Source: Xenorhabdus budapestensis (GTDB lineage Bacteria > Pseudomonadota > Gammaproteobacteria > Enterobacterales > Enterobacteriaceae). From it: a stretch of 64,000 nt of DNA. Positions 30,095 through 41,557 of this stretch are shown piece after piece. Under the pieces are notes generated by a model. It was not told where the DNA came from. It did no database searches and saw only the letters and a program-made list of their open reading frames with translations. The number at the start of each line of letters is the position of its first letter. Positions within the stretch are counted from its first letter, which is position 1. A program made the position numbers and the translations under genes. The stretch spans positions 34,201 through 98,200 of the forward strand of contig NZ_NIBS01000015.1 of NCBI RefSeq assembly GCF_002632465.1, in the 5' to 3' direction.

Positions 30095-30337
30095 ATGTCA
30101 TTTGAAGTTTTTGAAAAGCTAGAATCTAAAGTTCAGCAGGCAATTGATACCATCACTTTGCTGCAAATGGAAATTGAAGAATTAAAAGAAAAGAACGCAG
30201 CGTTATCTCAGAATGTCCAAAATGTGACAGATAGCCGTGATTCGCTGGTACATGAAAATGAACAGCTCAAACAAGAACAATCAGCATGGCAAGATCGCTT
30301 ACGTACCTTGTTGGGTAAGATGGAAGATGTGCAGTAA
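30095..30337 (+). CDS. zapB: Cell division factor ZapB
   Basis: This 80-residue protein is almost entirely a coiled coil, rich in Glu, Gln and Leu heptads, opening [18 protein letters not shown] as in E. coli ZapB. It works at the division septum by bridging ZapA-bound FtsZ to MatP at the terminus region. It is a monocistronic gene with a terminator 20 bases after the stop. Confidence 0.95.
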   Translation: MSFEVFEKLESKVQQAIDTITLLQMEIEELKEKNAALSQNVQNVTDSRDSLVHENEQLKQEQSAWQDRLRTLLGKMEDVQ

Positions 30338-30357
30338 GGTATCCGATAGTTTTGCGG

Positions 30358-30385
30358 AAAAAGGGCGATAACTGCGCCCTTTTTT
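30358..30385. terminator. Terminator after zapB
   Basis: The stem AAAAAGGGCG/CGCCCTTTTT with a 7-base loop is flanked by A and T runs. It can act in both directions and so could also end rraA. Confidence 0.9.
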
Positions 30386-30429
30386 ATGTATCGTGGAGAT
30401 TAATGGTAGAGCTATGGTTTATCCGGATA

Positions 30430-30939
30430 TTACATTTCATCATCGTCGCTATCGTCATCCATCTCCAGCGGAACTTCTGATAGGATCATCCCTGTATTAT
30501 CTGCATAAAGATAATCGCCGGAAAAGAAAGTGACTCCACCAAAATTCACCCTGATATCACTTTCTCCGATGCCTTCGCTGTTGGAGCCAGCAGGAATAGC
30601 AGCCATTGCCTGAACGCCAATATCGAGTTCAGCAAGGTGATCTACCTGACGCACGGCGCCGTAGACGACGATACCTTCCCATTCGTTATTGACAGCAAGT
30701 TGAGCCAGCTCGGCATCGACAAGAGCCTTGCGTACCGATCCACCACCATCGACGAGCAAAATGCGTCCACGTCCGTGCTCTTCCAGTAAATCATAAAGCA
30801 ATCCATTGTCTTCAAAGCATTTCACCGTGATGATTTGACCACCAAATGAAGTACGCCCACCAAAGTTGGAAAATAATGGCTCTACCACGTTTACATCTTC
30901 TTGATAGATCTCACAAAGTTCGGAAGTATCATATTTCAT
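30430..30939 (-). CDS. rraA: Regulator of RNase E activity A
   Basis: This 169-residue protein binds RNase E and inhibits its RNA cleavage. [37 protein letters not shown] and [19 protein letters not shown] match RraA. The C-terminus is extended compared with E. coli by an acidic tail ([10 protein letters not shown]). The Met at 30939 is the conserved start. The frame is open 72 bases further up but without conservation. It is downstream of menA on the same strand, as in E. coli. Confidence 0.96.
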   Translation of the reverse strand: MKYDTSELCEIYQEDVNVVEPLFSNFGGRTSFGGQIITVKCFEDNGLLYDLLEEHGRGRILLVDGGGSVRKALVDAELAQLAVNNEWEGIVVYGAVRQVDHLAELDIGVQAMAAIPAGSNSEGIGESDIRVNFGGVTFFSGDYLYADNTGMILSEVPLEMDDDSDDDEM

Positions 30940-31047
30940 GGGATTTACGTCTGGTTTATGCAAGGAACGGACAGTATATCCTTTTAAGGCCAGTGTTGGC
31001 AAAATCATCAATCTTAAAACGTGTGTATAAAATTGATACGTACTCGC

Positions 31048-31980
31048 CTAATTAAGTATCAACCCAATGGAAAACAGGATGTTAGTCAATAACGCAGCCT
31101 TGACCATTTGTACCAGCTTGGGGCGCATACCTTCGGCAGTTGGATCGCGCAGTACCTGTAACATATGCTGCAATAACAAGGGGAAAGCAAGCAAAAATAA
31201 CCAATTATACCCGTTGTTTAGATACAAGAGAGTAAAGATGACAAAGCAGAGCATGGCACTTGTAAGCAGTGCTGCATGATAGTAGCGGGCTTTTTTTCCA
31301 CCTAGCCTGACCGCTAGTGTATTTTTACCGTTTTGGTGATCTGTTTCGATATCACGTAAATTATTAATATTCAACACTGCTACGGAGAGTAAACCACAGG
31401 CCGTTGCGGGCAGAACGGTATCCAGAGAAAAAGTATTGGCTTGCAGATAGTAAGTACCAAGGACACTGAGCCAACCAAAGAAAATAAGGACGGAAAGGTC
31501 ACCCAACCCCATATAACCATACGGTTTAGCGCCTACTGTATAAGTAATCGCAGCGATGATCGCCAGTAAGCCCAGACCCAGAAAACCGATAATATCGCTT
31601 GGGCTATGACAGGCAACGATGATGAGAGAAATGCCTGACAAACAAGAGAGCAACACGGTAATTTTCAATGCGGCTTTCATTTGTTGTGCTGTGATCAAGC
31701 CTTTTTGCATACCACGCATTGGGCCGATGCGTTTTTCTGTATCACTACCTTTGGTGACATCACCATAATCATTGGCAAGATTGGACAGAATTTGTAGCAG
31801 AGAGGCGGTTAATAAGGCCAGTAACGCCACCGACCATTTGAAATGACCCGCCCATGATGCAAGGGCAGATCCGGTCATAATGGCTGCTACGGCAAGTGGA
31901 AGAGTTTTGAGGCGTAAGCTTTCCAGCCATGCCTGTATCTGATTGCCTGTTGTTATTGAACTCATATTGATATCAAACAT
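31048..31980 (-). CDS. menA: 1,4-dihydroxy-2-naphthoate prenyltransferase
   Basis: This 310-residue UbiA-family membrane enzyme attaches the octaprenyl chain to DHNA in menaquinone synthesis. The two Asp-rich motifs are NLANDYGDVTKGSD (near 67-80) and NNLRDIETDHQNG (near 205-217). About eight or nine membrane segments lie around them. The start could also be the Met five codons in (31965), which is closer in length to E. coli MenA. In E. coli hslU lies directly upstream. Here an IS1-type remnant separates them. Confidence 0.95.
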   Translation of the reverse strand: MFDINMSSITTGNQIQAWLESLRLKTLPLAVAAIMTGSALASWAGHFKWSVALLALLTASLLQILSNLANDYGDVTKGSDTEKRIGPMRGMQKGLITAQQMKAALKITVLLSCLSGISLIIVACHSPSDIIGFLGLGLLAIIAAITYTVGAKPYGYMGLGDLSVLIFFGWLSVLGTYYLQANTFSLDTVLPATACGLLSVAVLNINNLRDIETDHQNGKNTLAVRLGGKKARYYHAALLTSAMLCFVIFTLLYLNNGYNWLFLLAFPLLLQHMLQVLRDPTAEGMRPKLVQMVKAALLTNILFSIGLILN

Positions 31981-32774
31981 TTCAGTGTAATAGATTTTGG
32001 TTTAAGAAAAAGAGAAATGGGAGGCAAGTCAGTCTCCTATTCCGGGTTTCTGGCGGGTTGTCCTCGCCTTGCAGGAGAAACATATAATCCCCCCGATGAT
32101 AATGGTGCTTATAACTCTAGATAAAATAACCTCACCTCAGCAAATTTGTTCAGGAGCGAGTGCAAATATCGCGGCCCACCAGAATAAATCCAGTACGGCA
32201 CACACGCCAGCAAAATTAAAAGGCAGATGAAACCAAACATCTTTCGTACATCCGATTTTATTGCACAGATGATTATGCCGTTTATGATTGCCTTCCTGAA
32301 GAAGAGTACCTTGTTGGCAAGACATTTATCCAACGTATAGAGAGAACCCTCCTCACCCACCGCCCCGAGGTAAAAAGGCTGAATCGAAAAACGATAGGCT
32401 ATTCCAAATCGGAAGTGATGCACGACAAAGTAATAGGAATTTCCATTAAACGTGAAAACTATATTTAATGGGTAATCTAACTATTTAATATATGAACATT
32501 TTGGGGGAAATCTGTACTTACGTCTGAACCTGAAACACCACAAGGATGTGATGGAAATCTGTGTCAGTACAAATTACTGGAGCCGTTAATTCAGACAGTT
32601 CGGCATGCGCATTTTCGAGGGTTACTGAAAGTATAAATCAGTGTCTGTTGGGAGGGTGTTCAGGATTCTGTGTCGCGTTAAATGAACTATTATAATAAGG
32701 TTTGTCAGCGGACTGAATGAGAGGCTTGCCTCCCATTCCATTTTTCACTGCTGTTGAGTCAGGCTCTAAACCGA
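31981..32774. other. Intergenic region menA-hslU with IS debris
   Basis: This 794-base gap contains the IS1-type remnant described separately. The part from 32469 to 32774 has no recognisable gene. A hairpin at 32718-32741 (GAATGAGAGGC/GCCTCCCATTC, one mismatch) precedes ATTTTTC on the plus strand and may be the remains of a terminator. Confidence 0.55.
32161..32468 (+). pseudogene. IS1-family transposase remnant (InsA/InsB)
   Basis: The plus-strand frame from about 32250 to the TAA at 32466 reads TDDYAVYDCLPEEEYLVGKT, then FIQRIER, VKRLNRKTIGYSKSEVMHDK and VIG. These are the C-terminal part of an IS1 InsB transposase, including the last acidic residue region. Upstream in another frame, ECKYRG followed by YGTHASKIKR resembles the zinc-finger start of InsA with one Cys replaced and a stop inside. 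The middle of the element is missing. Terminal repeats are not convincing. Confidence 0.75.
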
Positions 32775-34106
32775 TTATAAGATAAAACGGCTCAGATCTT
32801 CATCAGCTACCAACTCATCTAAGTGTGTTTTGACATAGTCAGCATTGATTTCAACAGACTGCCCCTGACATTCGCTGGCTTCGAAAGAGATGTCTTCCAT
32901 CATGCGTTCAAGCACAGTATGCAAACGACGGGCACCAATATTTTCGGTTGTCTCATTAACCTGCCATGCAGCTTCTGCGATTCTGCGAATACCGTCAGCG
33001 GTGAATTCAATATTCATGCCTTCAGTGGCCATCAATGCTTTGTACTGTTCTGTCAGTGAAGCATTCGGCTCAGTCAAGATGCGCTCAAAGTCTTCAGTTG
33101 TCAGTGCCTGCAATTCAACACGGATAGGCAGACGTCCTTGCAGCTCTGGGATCAAATCGGAAGGGCTGGCAACCTGGAATGCGCCTGAAGCGATGAACAG
33201 AATGTGGTCGGTTTTTACCATACCGTGTTTGGTGGAGACAGTACAGCCTTCAACCAATGGTAGCAGGTCACGCTGGACGCCTTCGCGGGAAACATCCGGG
33301 CCGGAGCTTTGACCGCGTTTACAAATTTTATCGATTTCATCAATAAAAACGATACCGTGCTGTTCAACTGAATCAATTGCTTGCTGTTTCAACTCTTCAG
33401 GGTTAACCAGTTTCGCAGCTTCTTCTTCCACCAGCAGTTTGAACGCATCTTTGATCTTCAGCTTACGACTTTTTTGACGTTGACCAGCCAGGTTCTGGAA
33501 CATGGACTGTAATTGATTAGTCATCTCTTCCATACCCGGAGGTGCCATGATTTCAACACCAACAGGAGCTGCCGCAACTTCGATCTCGATTTCTTTGTCA
33601 TCCAGCTGGCCTTCACGCAGTTTCTTGCGGAATGTCTGGCGGGTTGAGGACTGCTCTGGTTGAGCCTCAGCTTGTCCCCAGTTGTTTTTTGCTGGTGGCA
33701 ACAAAACGTCCAGAATACGCTCTTCAGCGAGTTCTTCGGCGCGGTAGAGGTTTTTCTCAATGGATTGCAGGCGAACCATTTTCACGGCAGCATCAGTCAG
33801 ATCACGAATAATGGAATCGACTTCTTTACCGACATAACCGACTTCAGTGAATTTTGTTGCTTCAACTTTGATAAAAGGTGCATTGGCCAGCTTTGCCAGA
33901 CGACGGGCGATTTCGGTTTTACCAACACCAGTTGGGCCAATCATCAGAATGTTTTTTGGAGTTACTTCATAACGCAGTGATTCATCCAACTGCATACGAC
34001 GCCAGCGGTTACGCAGCGCAATGGCAACAGCACGCTTTGCTTTATCCTGACCGATGATATGATTGTCAAGTTCGCTGACAATTTCGCGAGGAGTCATTTC
34101 AGACAT
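32775..34106 (-). CDS. hslU: HslU ATPase subunit of HslUV protease
   Basis: This 443-residue AAA+ unfoldase has Walker A GPTGVGKT (57-64), Walker B FIDEIDK near 255, sensor residues in the [12 protein letters not shown] stretch, and the C-terminal SRFIL tail that docks into HslV. The inserted I-domain runs from about 110 to 240. It unfolds substrates and threads them into HslV. It follows hslV by 11 bases and shares its heat-shock promoter. Confidence 0.98.
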   Translation of the reverse strand: MSEMTPREIVSELDNHIIGQDKAKRAVAIALRNRWRRMQLDESLRYEVTPKNILMIGPTGVGKTEIARRLAKLANAPFIKVEATKFTEVGYVGKEVDSIIRDLTDAAVKMVRLQSIEKNLYRAEELAEERILDVLLPPAKNNWGQAEAQPEQSSTRQTFRKKLREGQLDDKEIEIEVAAAPVGVEIMAPPGMEEMTNQLQSMFQNLAGQRQKSRKLKIKDAFKLLVEEEAAKLVNPEELKQQAIDSVEQHGIVFIDEIDKICKRGQSSGPDVSREGVQRDLLPLVEGCTVSTKHGMVKTDHILFIASGAFQVASPSDLIPELQGRLPIRVELQALTTEDFERILTEPNASLTEQYKALMATEGMNIEFTADGIRRIAEAAWQVNETTENIGARRLHTVLERMMEDISFEASECQGQSVEINADYVKTHLDELVADEDLSRFIL

Positions 34107-34117
34107 ACTATCTATCC

Positions 34118-34648
34118 TTACGCTTTTGAGGGCAATTCTTCGAAGTTATGATTTTGATTGGTGTAGATACAGATATCGCCAGCGATAGTCAGGGCGCGTT
34201 CTGCGATTTCCCGGGCACTGAGTTTGGTGGTTTCTAGCATTGCGCGGGCTGCTGCTTGTGCATATGAGCCACCGGAGCCAATAGCGATAAGATCATTTTC
34301 CGGCTGAATCACATCACCGTTACCTGTAATAATCAGAGATGTATTTTCATCTGCAACGGCAAGCAGGGCTTCCAGCTTGCGGAGCATTCTATCTGTCCGC
34401 CAATCTTTGGCTAGTTCAACTGCTGCTTTAGTCAAATGCCCTTGATGCATTTCGAGCTTACGTTCAAACAGCTCAAACAGGGTGAAGGCATCTGCAGTAC
34501 CGCCAGCAAAACCCGCGATGACTTTGTCATTGTAAAGGCGGCGTACCTTACGGACATTGCCTTTCATAACGGTATGACCCATTGTTGCTTGTCCATCACC
34601 ACCGATGATGACTTGGCCATTACGGCGAACACTTACGATTGTAGTCAC
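34118..34648 (-). CDS. hslV: HslV peptidase subunit of HslUV protease
   Basis: This 176-residue threonine protease is related to the proteasome beta subunit. After Met removal, Thr2 (TTIVSVRR) is the nucleophile. GDGQATMG and [11 protein letters not shown] are conserved. The start codon is GTG at 34648 with AGAGG upstream, as in E. coli. The transcript would begin about 100 bases upstream at the sigma-32 promoter, leaving a long leader. Confidence 0.98.
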   Translation of the reverse strand: MTTIVSVRRNGQVIIGGDGQATMGHTVMKGNVRKVRRLYNDKVIAGFAGGTADAFTLFELFERKLEMHQGHLTKAAVELAKDWRTDRMLRKLEALLAVADENTSLIITGNGDVIQPENDLIAIGSGGSYAQAAARAMLETTKLSAREIAERALTIAGDICIYTNQNHNFEELPSKA

Positions 34649-34752
34649 GAGTTAGCCTCTGGTTACAAAATAGAAGATGGCACACACGGTACTTTGGCTG
34701 ACAATGCCACGATTATTTATCAAAAGCACCGTATGTTCGTTATTAGAGATCA

Positions 34753-34780
34753 AGATGGGGGGAATTTTTTGATTTTTCAA
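34753..34780 (-). promoter_or_regulatory. Heat-shock (sigma-32) promoter of hslVU
   Basis: On the minus strand, GTTGAAA is followed after 14 bases by CCCCATCT. This matches the sigma-32 consensus CTTGAAA-N13/14-CCCCATNT in all but the first base. The -35 (34775-34780) overlaps the stop of ftsN. The -10 is 34753-34760, about 105 bases from the hslV start. Confidence 0.9.
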
Positions 34781-35625
34781 CCCCCAGCAGGGCGGAGAAT
34801 ACAGTTGGAGATCCCTGTATTGGCAACGCGATTGCGCATTTTTTCCGCACTATCTTTGCTCTTATACGGCCCCAGTACAACCCGATTCCAATTGTCTTTT
34901 GTTGTAATCTTACTCTCAATACCGACCAACGCGAGGCTGGCACGGATGGACTCTGCCTGCTCTATAGTGCGGAATGAGCCACATTGTAACATTAATCTGG
35001 GTTCATTTAGCTTTGTCTTTGGTTTACTAGTCTCATTGGATGTTTGAGATTGAGGTGTTTGAGCCTGAGGTGATTGAAATTGCACCGATGGCTTATTTTC
35101 CTGTTGAAGCACAGAATTTTGCTGTGGTGTATATTCTGACGATGGTTTTTGTGCCGGTGGACTCACAAGGACACGTGAGCGAGGAACTGGCTCACTGTTA
35201 TATGGCACTTCAGCCAATTGTGTTGGAGGCTGGCGCATATCTGCCTGCATTTGCTCAAGTAACTGGCGCTGTTCTGGCGTCAATTCCGTTTGCCTGTTGT
35301 TCTGTTGGTTGGGTGTTGAAGAGGGTTCCTGCATTGATGGCAGACCAACAGGTCGGTTTTCCAGCTCCTTGATATAACTCCAGCGTTCTTCTGGTTTTGG
35401 CGGCAGACCATGGCCTTTAGGCTGGTGAGTGATTGGTGGTGTACTTTGTACACTTTCATTTTTAGTATGTACGATGAAATAAAGTCCACCAATGAATGTG
35501 ACCACCAAAGCGACGGCAATAGCTAATGTCGTTTTAGGTAGCCCTTGAGCCTGATTTTTTTTCTTACCAGTACCTTTCCGACGGGGATTGGAATGCCCGC
35601 GACTCACATAATCTCGTTGTGCCAC
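34777..35625 (-). CDS. ftsN: Cell division protein FtsN
   Basis: This 282-residue bitopic membrane protein has a short basic cytoplasmic tail, a membrane segment at about 32-53, and helix-prone periplasmic elements (EERWSYIKELENRPVG near 77-92 is the essential E-domain type motif). A long Gln/Pro/Ser linker follows, then a C-terminal SPOR domain (about 208-282) that binds denuded septal peptidoglycan. It triggers septal synthesis by FtsWI. Order cytR-ftsN-hslV is conserved with E. coli. Confidence 0.95.
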   Translation of the reverse strand: MAQRDYVSRGHSNPRRKGTGKKKNQAQGLPKTTLAIAVALVVTFIGGLYFIVHTKNESVQSTPPITHQPKGHGLPPKPEERWSYIKELENRPVGLPSMQEPSSTPNQQNNRQTELTPEQRQLLEQMQADMRQPPTQLAEVPYNSEPVPRSRVLVSPPAQKPSSEYTPQQNSVLQQENKPSVQFQSPQAQTPQSQTSNETSKPKTKLNEPRLMLQCGSFRTIEQAESIRASLALVGIESKITTKDNWNRVVLGPYKSKDSAEKMRNRVANTGISNCILRPAGG

Positions 35626-35700
35626 TGTGTTTAATTCGCTGAGTTATTTAAAAAAATTAAGGAGTAGATACCTAATGTTACTGAACATGTGGTTATTTGC

Positions 35701-36726
35701 CTAGCTTTTAGGCGAACAAGTACTCTCACGAATAAGCAATTCTGCATCTAATAATCGTGAACCTTTCGAAACCATACGGCCCTGTAGCTGTTCCAGCAAC
35801 AAAAGCATTGAGTTATGCCCAATTTCATAACATGGCTGTGCCACAGTTGTCAGAGGTGGTGCGCTGTATTGAGCCATGTTGATATTATCAAAACCAACAA
35901 TGGACAGGTCTTCTGGTAATTTTAATCCCATTTTTTTAGCTTGCCACATTGCACCAATTGCTATGACATCACTATGGCAGAAAATAGCGCTGGGAGGTTC
36001 CGGCAGGGTAAGCAGGATTTCTGCTGATTCAGCGCCACTTTCATGGGTGAAGTCACCTTTAACTATATATTCATCACGGATAGGGATGCTGGTACGACGT
36101 AATGCCTGAATATAACCCTGAAGCCGATATTGGCACAGTGGCATTGTGTCTGGCCCAGTAATACAGGCGATGCGTTTGTGCCCGATTTTTTGCAGGTGAT
36201 GGGTGGCATTGAAAGCGGAGGTCAGATTATCGATATGGACAGTAGGAAGCCCTAGTTCAGGTGCAAATTCATTAGCCATCACCATGGGAGGCATATTTTT
36301 CTGCTCTTCTTTAGAGACATCGAAAGGAACATTTGAGCCAAGTAATATCATGCCGTCAATACGTTTGGTAATCAGCAGATTGATAAAAGCATGTTCTTGC
36401 TGTTGTTGATGTTTACAGTCACCAATCAGAACCAGATAACCATGTTTTGCCGCAGTTTCTTCAATGCCGCGGATACTTTCATTGAAGAAAGGATCGCTGA
36501 TATTGGGAACGATAACCAGGATGGCTCTGGACTCATTTCGCCTCAAATTTTTGGCGAGATTATGCGGATAGTAACCCACTTCCAGTACGGCATTTTCGAC
36601 TTTCTGACGGGTGTGCGAAGAAACTTTATCAGGATTCATAAGTGTTCTTGATACAGTTGCGGTAGAAACACCCGCTACTTTGGCGACATCTTTCATTGTC
36701 GCTAATGCGCAATTCTTTTTTTCCAT
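35701..36726 (-). CDS. cytR: LacI-family nucleoside catabolism repressor CytR
   Basis: This 341-residue repressor has the N-terminal helix-turn-helix MKDVAKVAGVSTATVSRTLM (11-30) with its hinge helix. The periplasmic-binding-like effector domain carries SAIFCHSDVIAIGAMW and GFDNINMAQYSAPPLTTV. In E. coli it binds together with CRP at nucleoside uptake and catabolic promoters and is relieved by cytidine. It lies between ftsN and priA as in E. coli. A CRP-like site lies about 190 bases upstream. Confidence 0.95.
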   Translation of the reverse strand: MEKKNCALATMKDVAKVAGVSTATVSRTLMNPDKVSSHTRQKVENAVLEVGYYPHNLAKNLRRNESRAILVIVPNISDPFFNESIRGIEETAAKHGYLVLIGDCKHQQQQEHAFINLLITKRIDGMILLGSNVPFDVSKEEQKNMPPMVMANEFAPELGLPTVHIDNLTSAFNATHHLQKIGHKRIACITGPDTMPLCQYRLQGYIQALRRTSIPIRDEYIVKGDFTHESGAESAEILLTLPEPPSAIFCHSDVIAIGAMWQAKKMGLKLPEDLSIVGFDNINMAQYSAPPLTTVAQPCYEIGHNSMLLLLEQLQGRMVSKGSRLLDAELLIRESTCSPKS

Positions 36727-36796
36727 AGTTCACTCCTCATGTTCTACAGGTAGCGAAACGATTGCTATCCGAAATGAAAGTAAAAAAAACGAAAGT

Positions 36797-36834
36797 AAAA
36801 AAACGCCAGTCATTCCTGTGGGGATACACTGGCG
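36797..36834 (-). terminator. Terminator after priA
   Basis: On the minus strand the stem is CGCCAGT/ACTGGCG (36828-36834 and 36804-36810), followed by a run of seven T. It lies about 200 bases after the priA stop and just before cytR. Confidence 0.75.
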
Positions 36835-36914
36835 GCTCGTTTTCTACAGTCATATTAATAAATCCATTTTAAACCGATTAATAGTTCAACCCGTTACTTT
36901 GTTTACATAAAAAA

Positions 36915-36930
36915 TGTGACATGCATCATT
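36915..36930. promoter_or_regulatory. Possible CRP site upstream of cytR
   Basis: TGTGA-CATGCA-TCATT has a perfect left half-site and a 3-of-5 right half-site against TGTGA-N6-TCACA. cytR of E. coli is CRP-controlled, so the position is plausible, but a match of this strength also occurs by chance. Confidence 0.3.
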
Positions 36931-37035
36931 TATTAGAGCTACTTCGCAAATTAAGGAAATAATTGTCACTGTTTTTTCATAGACTTCTGCTCAATTTGGA
37001 GTTTTTACTGCAATAAACAATTGTCTGTTTTTTTA

Positions 37036-39252
<2,217 letters not shown>

Positions 39253-39456
39253 TTATTAATGGCAAGACTAAAGCAACATATAGTGACTAAGAGTATCATA
39301 GCAAATCAGCGGATTTCATTGCGCAATAAAACGATATTCTGTATGATCCGCCGCCTTTGGTATGAAAATTACCGAACTTATTTTAATCAACACGACGTGT
39401 GGTGTCTGGCGGCGATAGGGCTGGATAGCGACGCGGCCTTAACAGAGGTTTTCCCC

Positions 39457-39672
39457 ATGAAACAAGGTATTCATCCTAAATACGAAGAAATTACTGCATC
39501 TTGCTCTTGTGGTAATGTTATTAAAATCAAATCTACCGTAGGTCACGACTTGAACCTGGACGTTTGTGGTGCATGCCACCCGTTCTACACCGGTAAGCAG
39601 CGTGACGTTGCGACTGGTGGTCGTGTTGATCGCTTTAACAAACGTTTCAGCGTTCCAGGTTTCAAGAAGTAA
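39457..39672 (+). CDS. rpmE: 50S ribosomal protein L31 (zinc-binding form)
   Basis: This 71-residue protein starts at the Met at 39457 ([20 protein letters not shown]), preceded by AGAGG. The four cysteines at 16, 18, 37 and 40 make it the zinc-ribbon C+ form, which the cell replaces by a Cys-less paralogue under zinc starvation. The open frame extends upstream to 39259 but that part is not conserved. A strong bidirectional terminator follows. Confidence 0.97.
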   Translation: MKQGIHPKYEEITASCSCGNVIKIKSTVGHDLNLDVCGACHPFYTGKQRDVATGGRVDRFNKRFSVPGFKK

Positions 39673-39686
39673 TTCTTGCTTCCAAC

Positions 39687-39720
39687 AAAAATGCCCGATG
39701 TTTTTCATCGGGCATTTTTG
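39687..39720. terminator. Bidirectional terminator after rpmE
   Basis: The perfect 14-base stem AAAAATGCCCGATG/CATCGGGCATTTTT with a 5-base loop has A and T ends. It serves rpmE and probably also metJ from the other side. Confidence 0.92.
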
Positions 39721-39736
39721 TTATATCTAATTGATT

Positions 39737-39771
39737 TCAAGTCGCAGTACAGCATACAAACAACGACTTGA
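39737..39771. repeat. Stem-loop between rpmE and metJ
   Basis: TCAAGTCG (39737-39744) pairs with CGACTTGA (39764-39771) across a 19-base spacer. The arm begins like the 25669 hairpin (TTTCAAG), so it may belong to the same dispersed family. It is too weak to call a terminator. Confidence 0.45.
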
Positions 39772-39784
39772 GATAAAGGAGATA

Positions 39785-40102
39785 TCAATATTCCCAAGTT
39801 TCGGGATCGATCCCATGCTCACGCATTATGGCTTTTGCAGCTTCAGGGATTTCATCATGACGTTCTTTACGTAAATCATCATCGTTAGGCAAGGGCTGTC
39901 CAGTGAACGCATGGAGAAATGCTTCACACAGCAATTCGCTATTTGTTGCATGACGCAGATTGTTTACCTGACGACGAGTACGCTCATCTGTCAGTATTTT
40001 CAATACCTTTAATGGAATTGAAACCGTAATTTTTTTGACCTGTTCACTTTTTTTGCCATGTTCAGCATAAGGGCTGACATACTCACCGTTCCACTCAGCC
40101 AT
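39785..40102 (-). CDS. metJ: Methionine repressor MetJ
   Basis: This 105-residue ribbon-helix-helix repressor has the DNA-contacting strand KKITVSIPL (near 22-30) and the SAM-binding helices [20 protein letters not shown]. With S-adenosylmethionine it binds tandem 8-base Met boxes of consensus AGACGTCT. Two such arrays occur in this window, upstream of metB and of metF. metJ diverges from metBL, as in E. coli. Confidence 0.98.
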   Translation of the reverse strand: MAEWNGEYVSPYAEHGKKSEQVKKITVSIPLKVLKILTDERTRRQVNNLRHATNSELLCEAFLHAFTGQPLPNDDDLRKERHDEIPEAAKAIMREHGIDPETWEY

Positions 40103-40313
40103 GAGATACCTTAAATAGTTTTAAATCAAACAACTGAAATCAGAAATAAAAGGAATTATTTCTGAACTATGTTCATGTCGATAATTCGGCATTTTAGCAT
40201 ATTTCCCCTATCGACTATATCGCTATGGTTAATGAATTCACAAAATATGCCCTAATTTGGCATAAAAAGTGGGGGTAATGATTGGATTGTGTTATTAAAC
40301 CGTAAATTATTTT

Positions 40314-40337
40314 GGATGTCTAGATGTATTGACGTCT
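40314..40337. promoter_or_regulatory. Met boxes between metJ and metB
   Basis: Three adjoining octamers, GGATGTCT, AGATGTAT and TGACGTCT, match the MetJ consensus AGACGTCT in 6, 5 and 7 positions. They sit 58 bases before the metB start and can control both metBL and metJ. Confidence 0.85.
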
Positions 40338-40394
40338 ATCTTTCCGGAGGTTATTCTTTTGTGACTCCGAAAAATAAGATAACGGGTAAAGATT

Positions 40395-41555
40395 ATGGGG
40401 TGTAAACAAGCTACGGTCGCGGTACAAAGCGGTACAAATATTGATGAACAATATGGTTGTGTTGTCCCGCCTATCTATCTTTCTAGCACGTACAATTTCA
40501 CTGGGTTTAATGAACCGAGAGCGCATGATTACTCGCGGCGTGGTAATCCCGGTCGTGATGTTGTCCAGCAGGTTTTGGCTGAACTGGAGGGCGGAACAGG
40601 TGCTGTAATGACCAGCAGTGGTATGTCAGCCATTCACCTGTTGTGCACCGTTTTCTTGCAACCGGGAGATTTATTGGTAGCACCCCATGATTGTTATGGT
40701 GGGAGTTACCGCCTGTTTGATAGCTTAAGCCGCCGTGGCGCTTATAATGTTATTTTCGTTGATCAGGCGGATGATTCGGCACTGAAACAGGCAATTGCTC
40801 AAAAGCCTAAATTGGTCTTGATTGAAACGCCAAGTAATCCATTGCTGCGTATTGTGGATATTCGGTACATCTGTGGTCTGGCTCGTGAAGCAGGTGCATT
40901 GACGGTAGTTGATAACACGTTTTTAAGCCCTGTGCTGCAAAAACCATTGGATTTGGGAGCAGATTTAGTTGTCCATTCCTGCACAAAATACCTGAATGGA
41001 CATTCTGATTTGATTGCCGGTGCAATTATTGCCAAAGATCCCGCTCTGGCTGGGGATTTGGCATGGTGGGCAAACAATATCGGTGTGACCGGGGGAGCCT
41101 TCGACAGTTACTTGTTGTTGCGAGGCATTCGTACTTTGTCTGCGCGGGTACTTCTACAGCAAAGCAACACGGCTGCCATTGTGGAATATTTACAGCAACA
41201 GCCACAAGTGAAAAAACTCTACTATCCAGCGCTGAAAGATCATCCAGGGCATGAAATAGCTCTTCAGCAGCAAACAGGTTTTGGCGCGATGCTGAGTTTT
41301 GAACTTGATGGTGATGAACAAACAATGCGTCGCTTTTTATCTGCGTTAAAATTATTTACTCTGGCGGAATCGTTGGGTGGTGTGGAGTCATTGATTTCTC
41401 ATACAGCTACGATGACGCATGCTGGTATGTCGGCAGAAGCAAGGAAACAGGCAGGGATTACGGACTCACTTCTTCGTGTCTCTGTTGGAATAGAAGATAG
41501 TCAGGATTTAATTGCTGATTTGGATAATGCATTTCAGGCAGCGGCAACGAGGTAA
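40395..41555 (+). CDS. metB: Cystathionine gamma-synthase
   Basis: This 386-residue PLP enzyme joins O-succinylhomoserine and cysteine to form cystathionine, in the methionine pathway. The PLP lysine is Lys198 in SCTKYLNGHSD. YSRRGNPGRD near 46-55 and the C-terminal RVSVGIEDSQDLIADL are typical. It is the first gene of metBL and ends two bases before metL. The Shine-Dalgarno site is weak. Confidence 0.97.
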   Translation: MGCKQATVAVQSGTNIDEQYGCVVPPIYLSSTYNFTGFNEPRAHDYSRRGNPGRDVVQQVLAELEGGTGAVMTSSGMSAIHLLCTVFLQPGDLLVAPHDCYGGSYRLFDSLSRRGAYNVIFVDQADDSALKQAIAQKPKLVLIETPSNPLLRIVDIRYICGLAREAGALTVVDNTFLSPVLQKPLDLGADLVVHSCTKYLNGHSDLIAGAIIAKDPALAGDLAWWANNIGVTGGAFDSYLLLRGIRTLSARVLLQQSNTAAIVEYLQQQPQVKKLYYPALKDHPGHEIALQQQTGFGAMLSFELDGDEQTMRRFLSALKLFTLAESLGGVESLISHTATMTHAGMSAEARKQAGITDSLLRVSVGIEDSQDLIADLDNAFQAAATR

Positions 41556-41557
41556 TC

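Noticed and set aside
32109..32423. 104-residue minus-strand frame between menA and hslU
   Set aside because: It is the shadow of the IS1-type transposase remnant on the plus strand.
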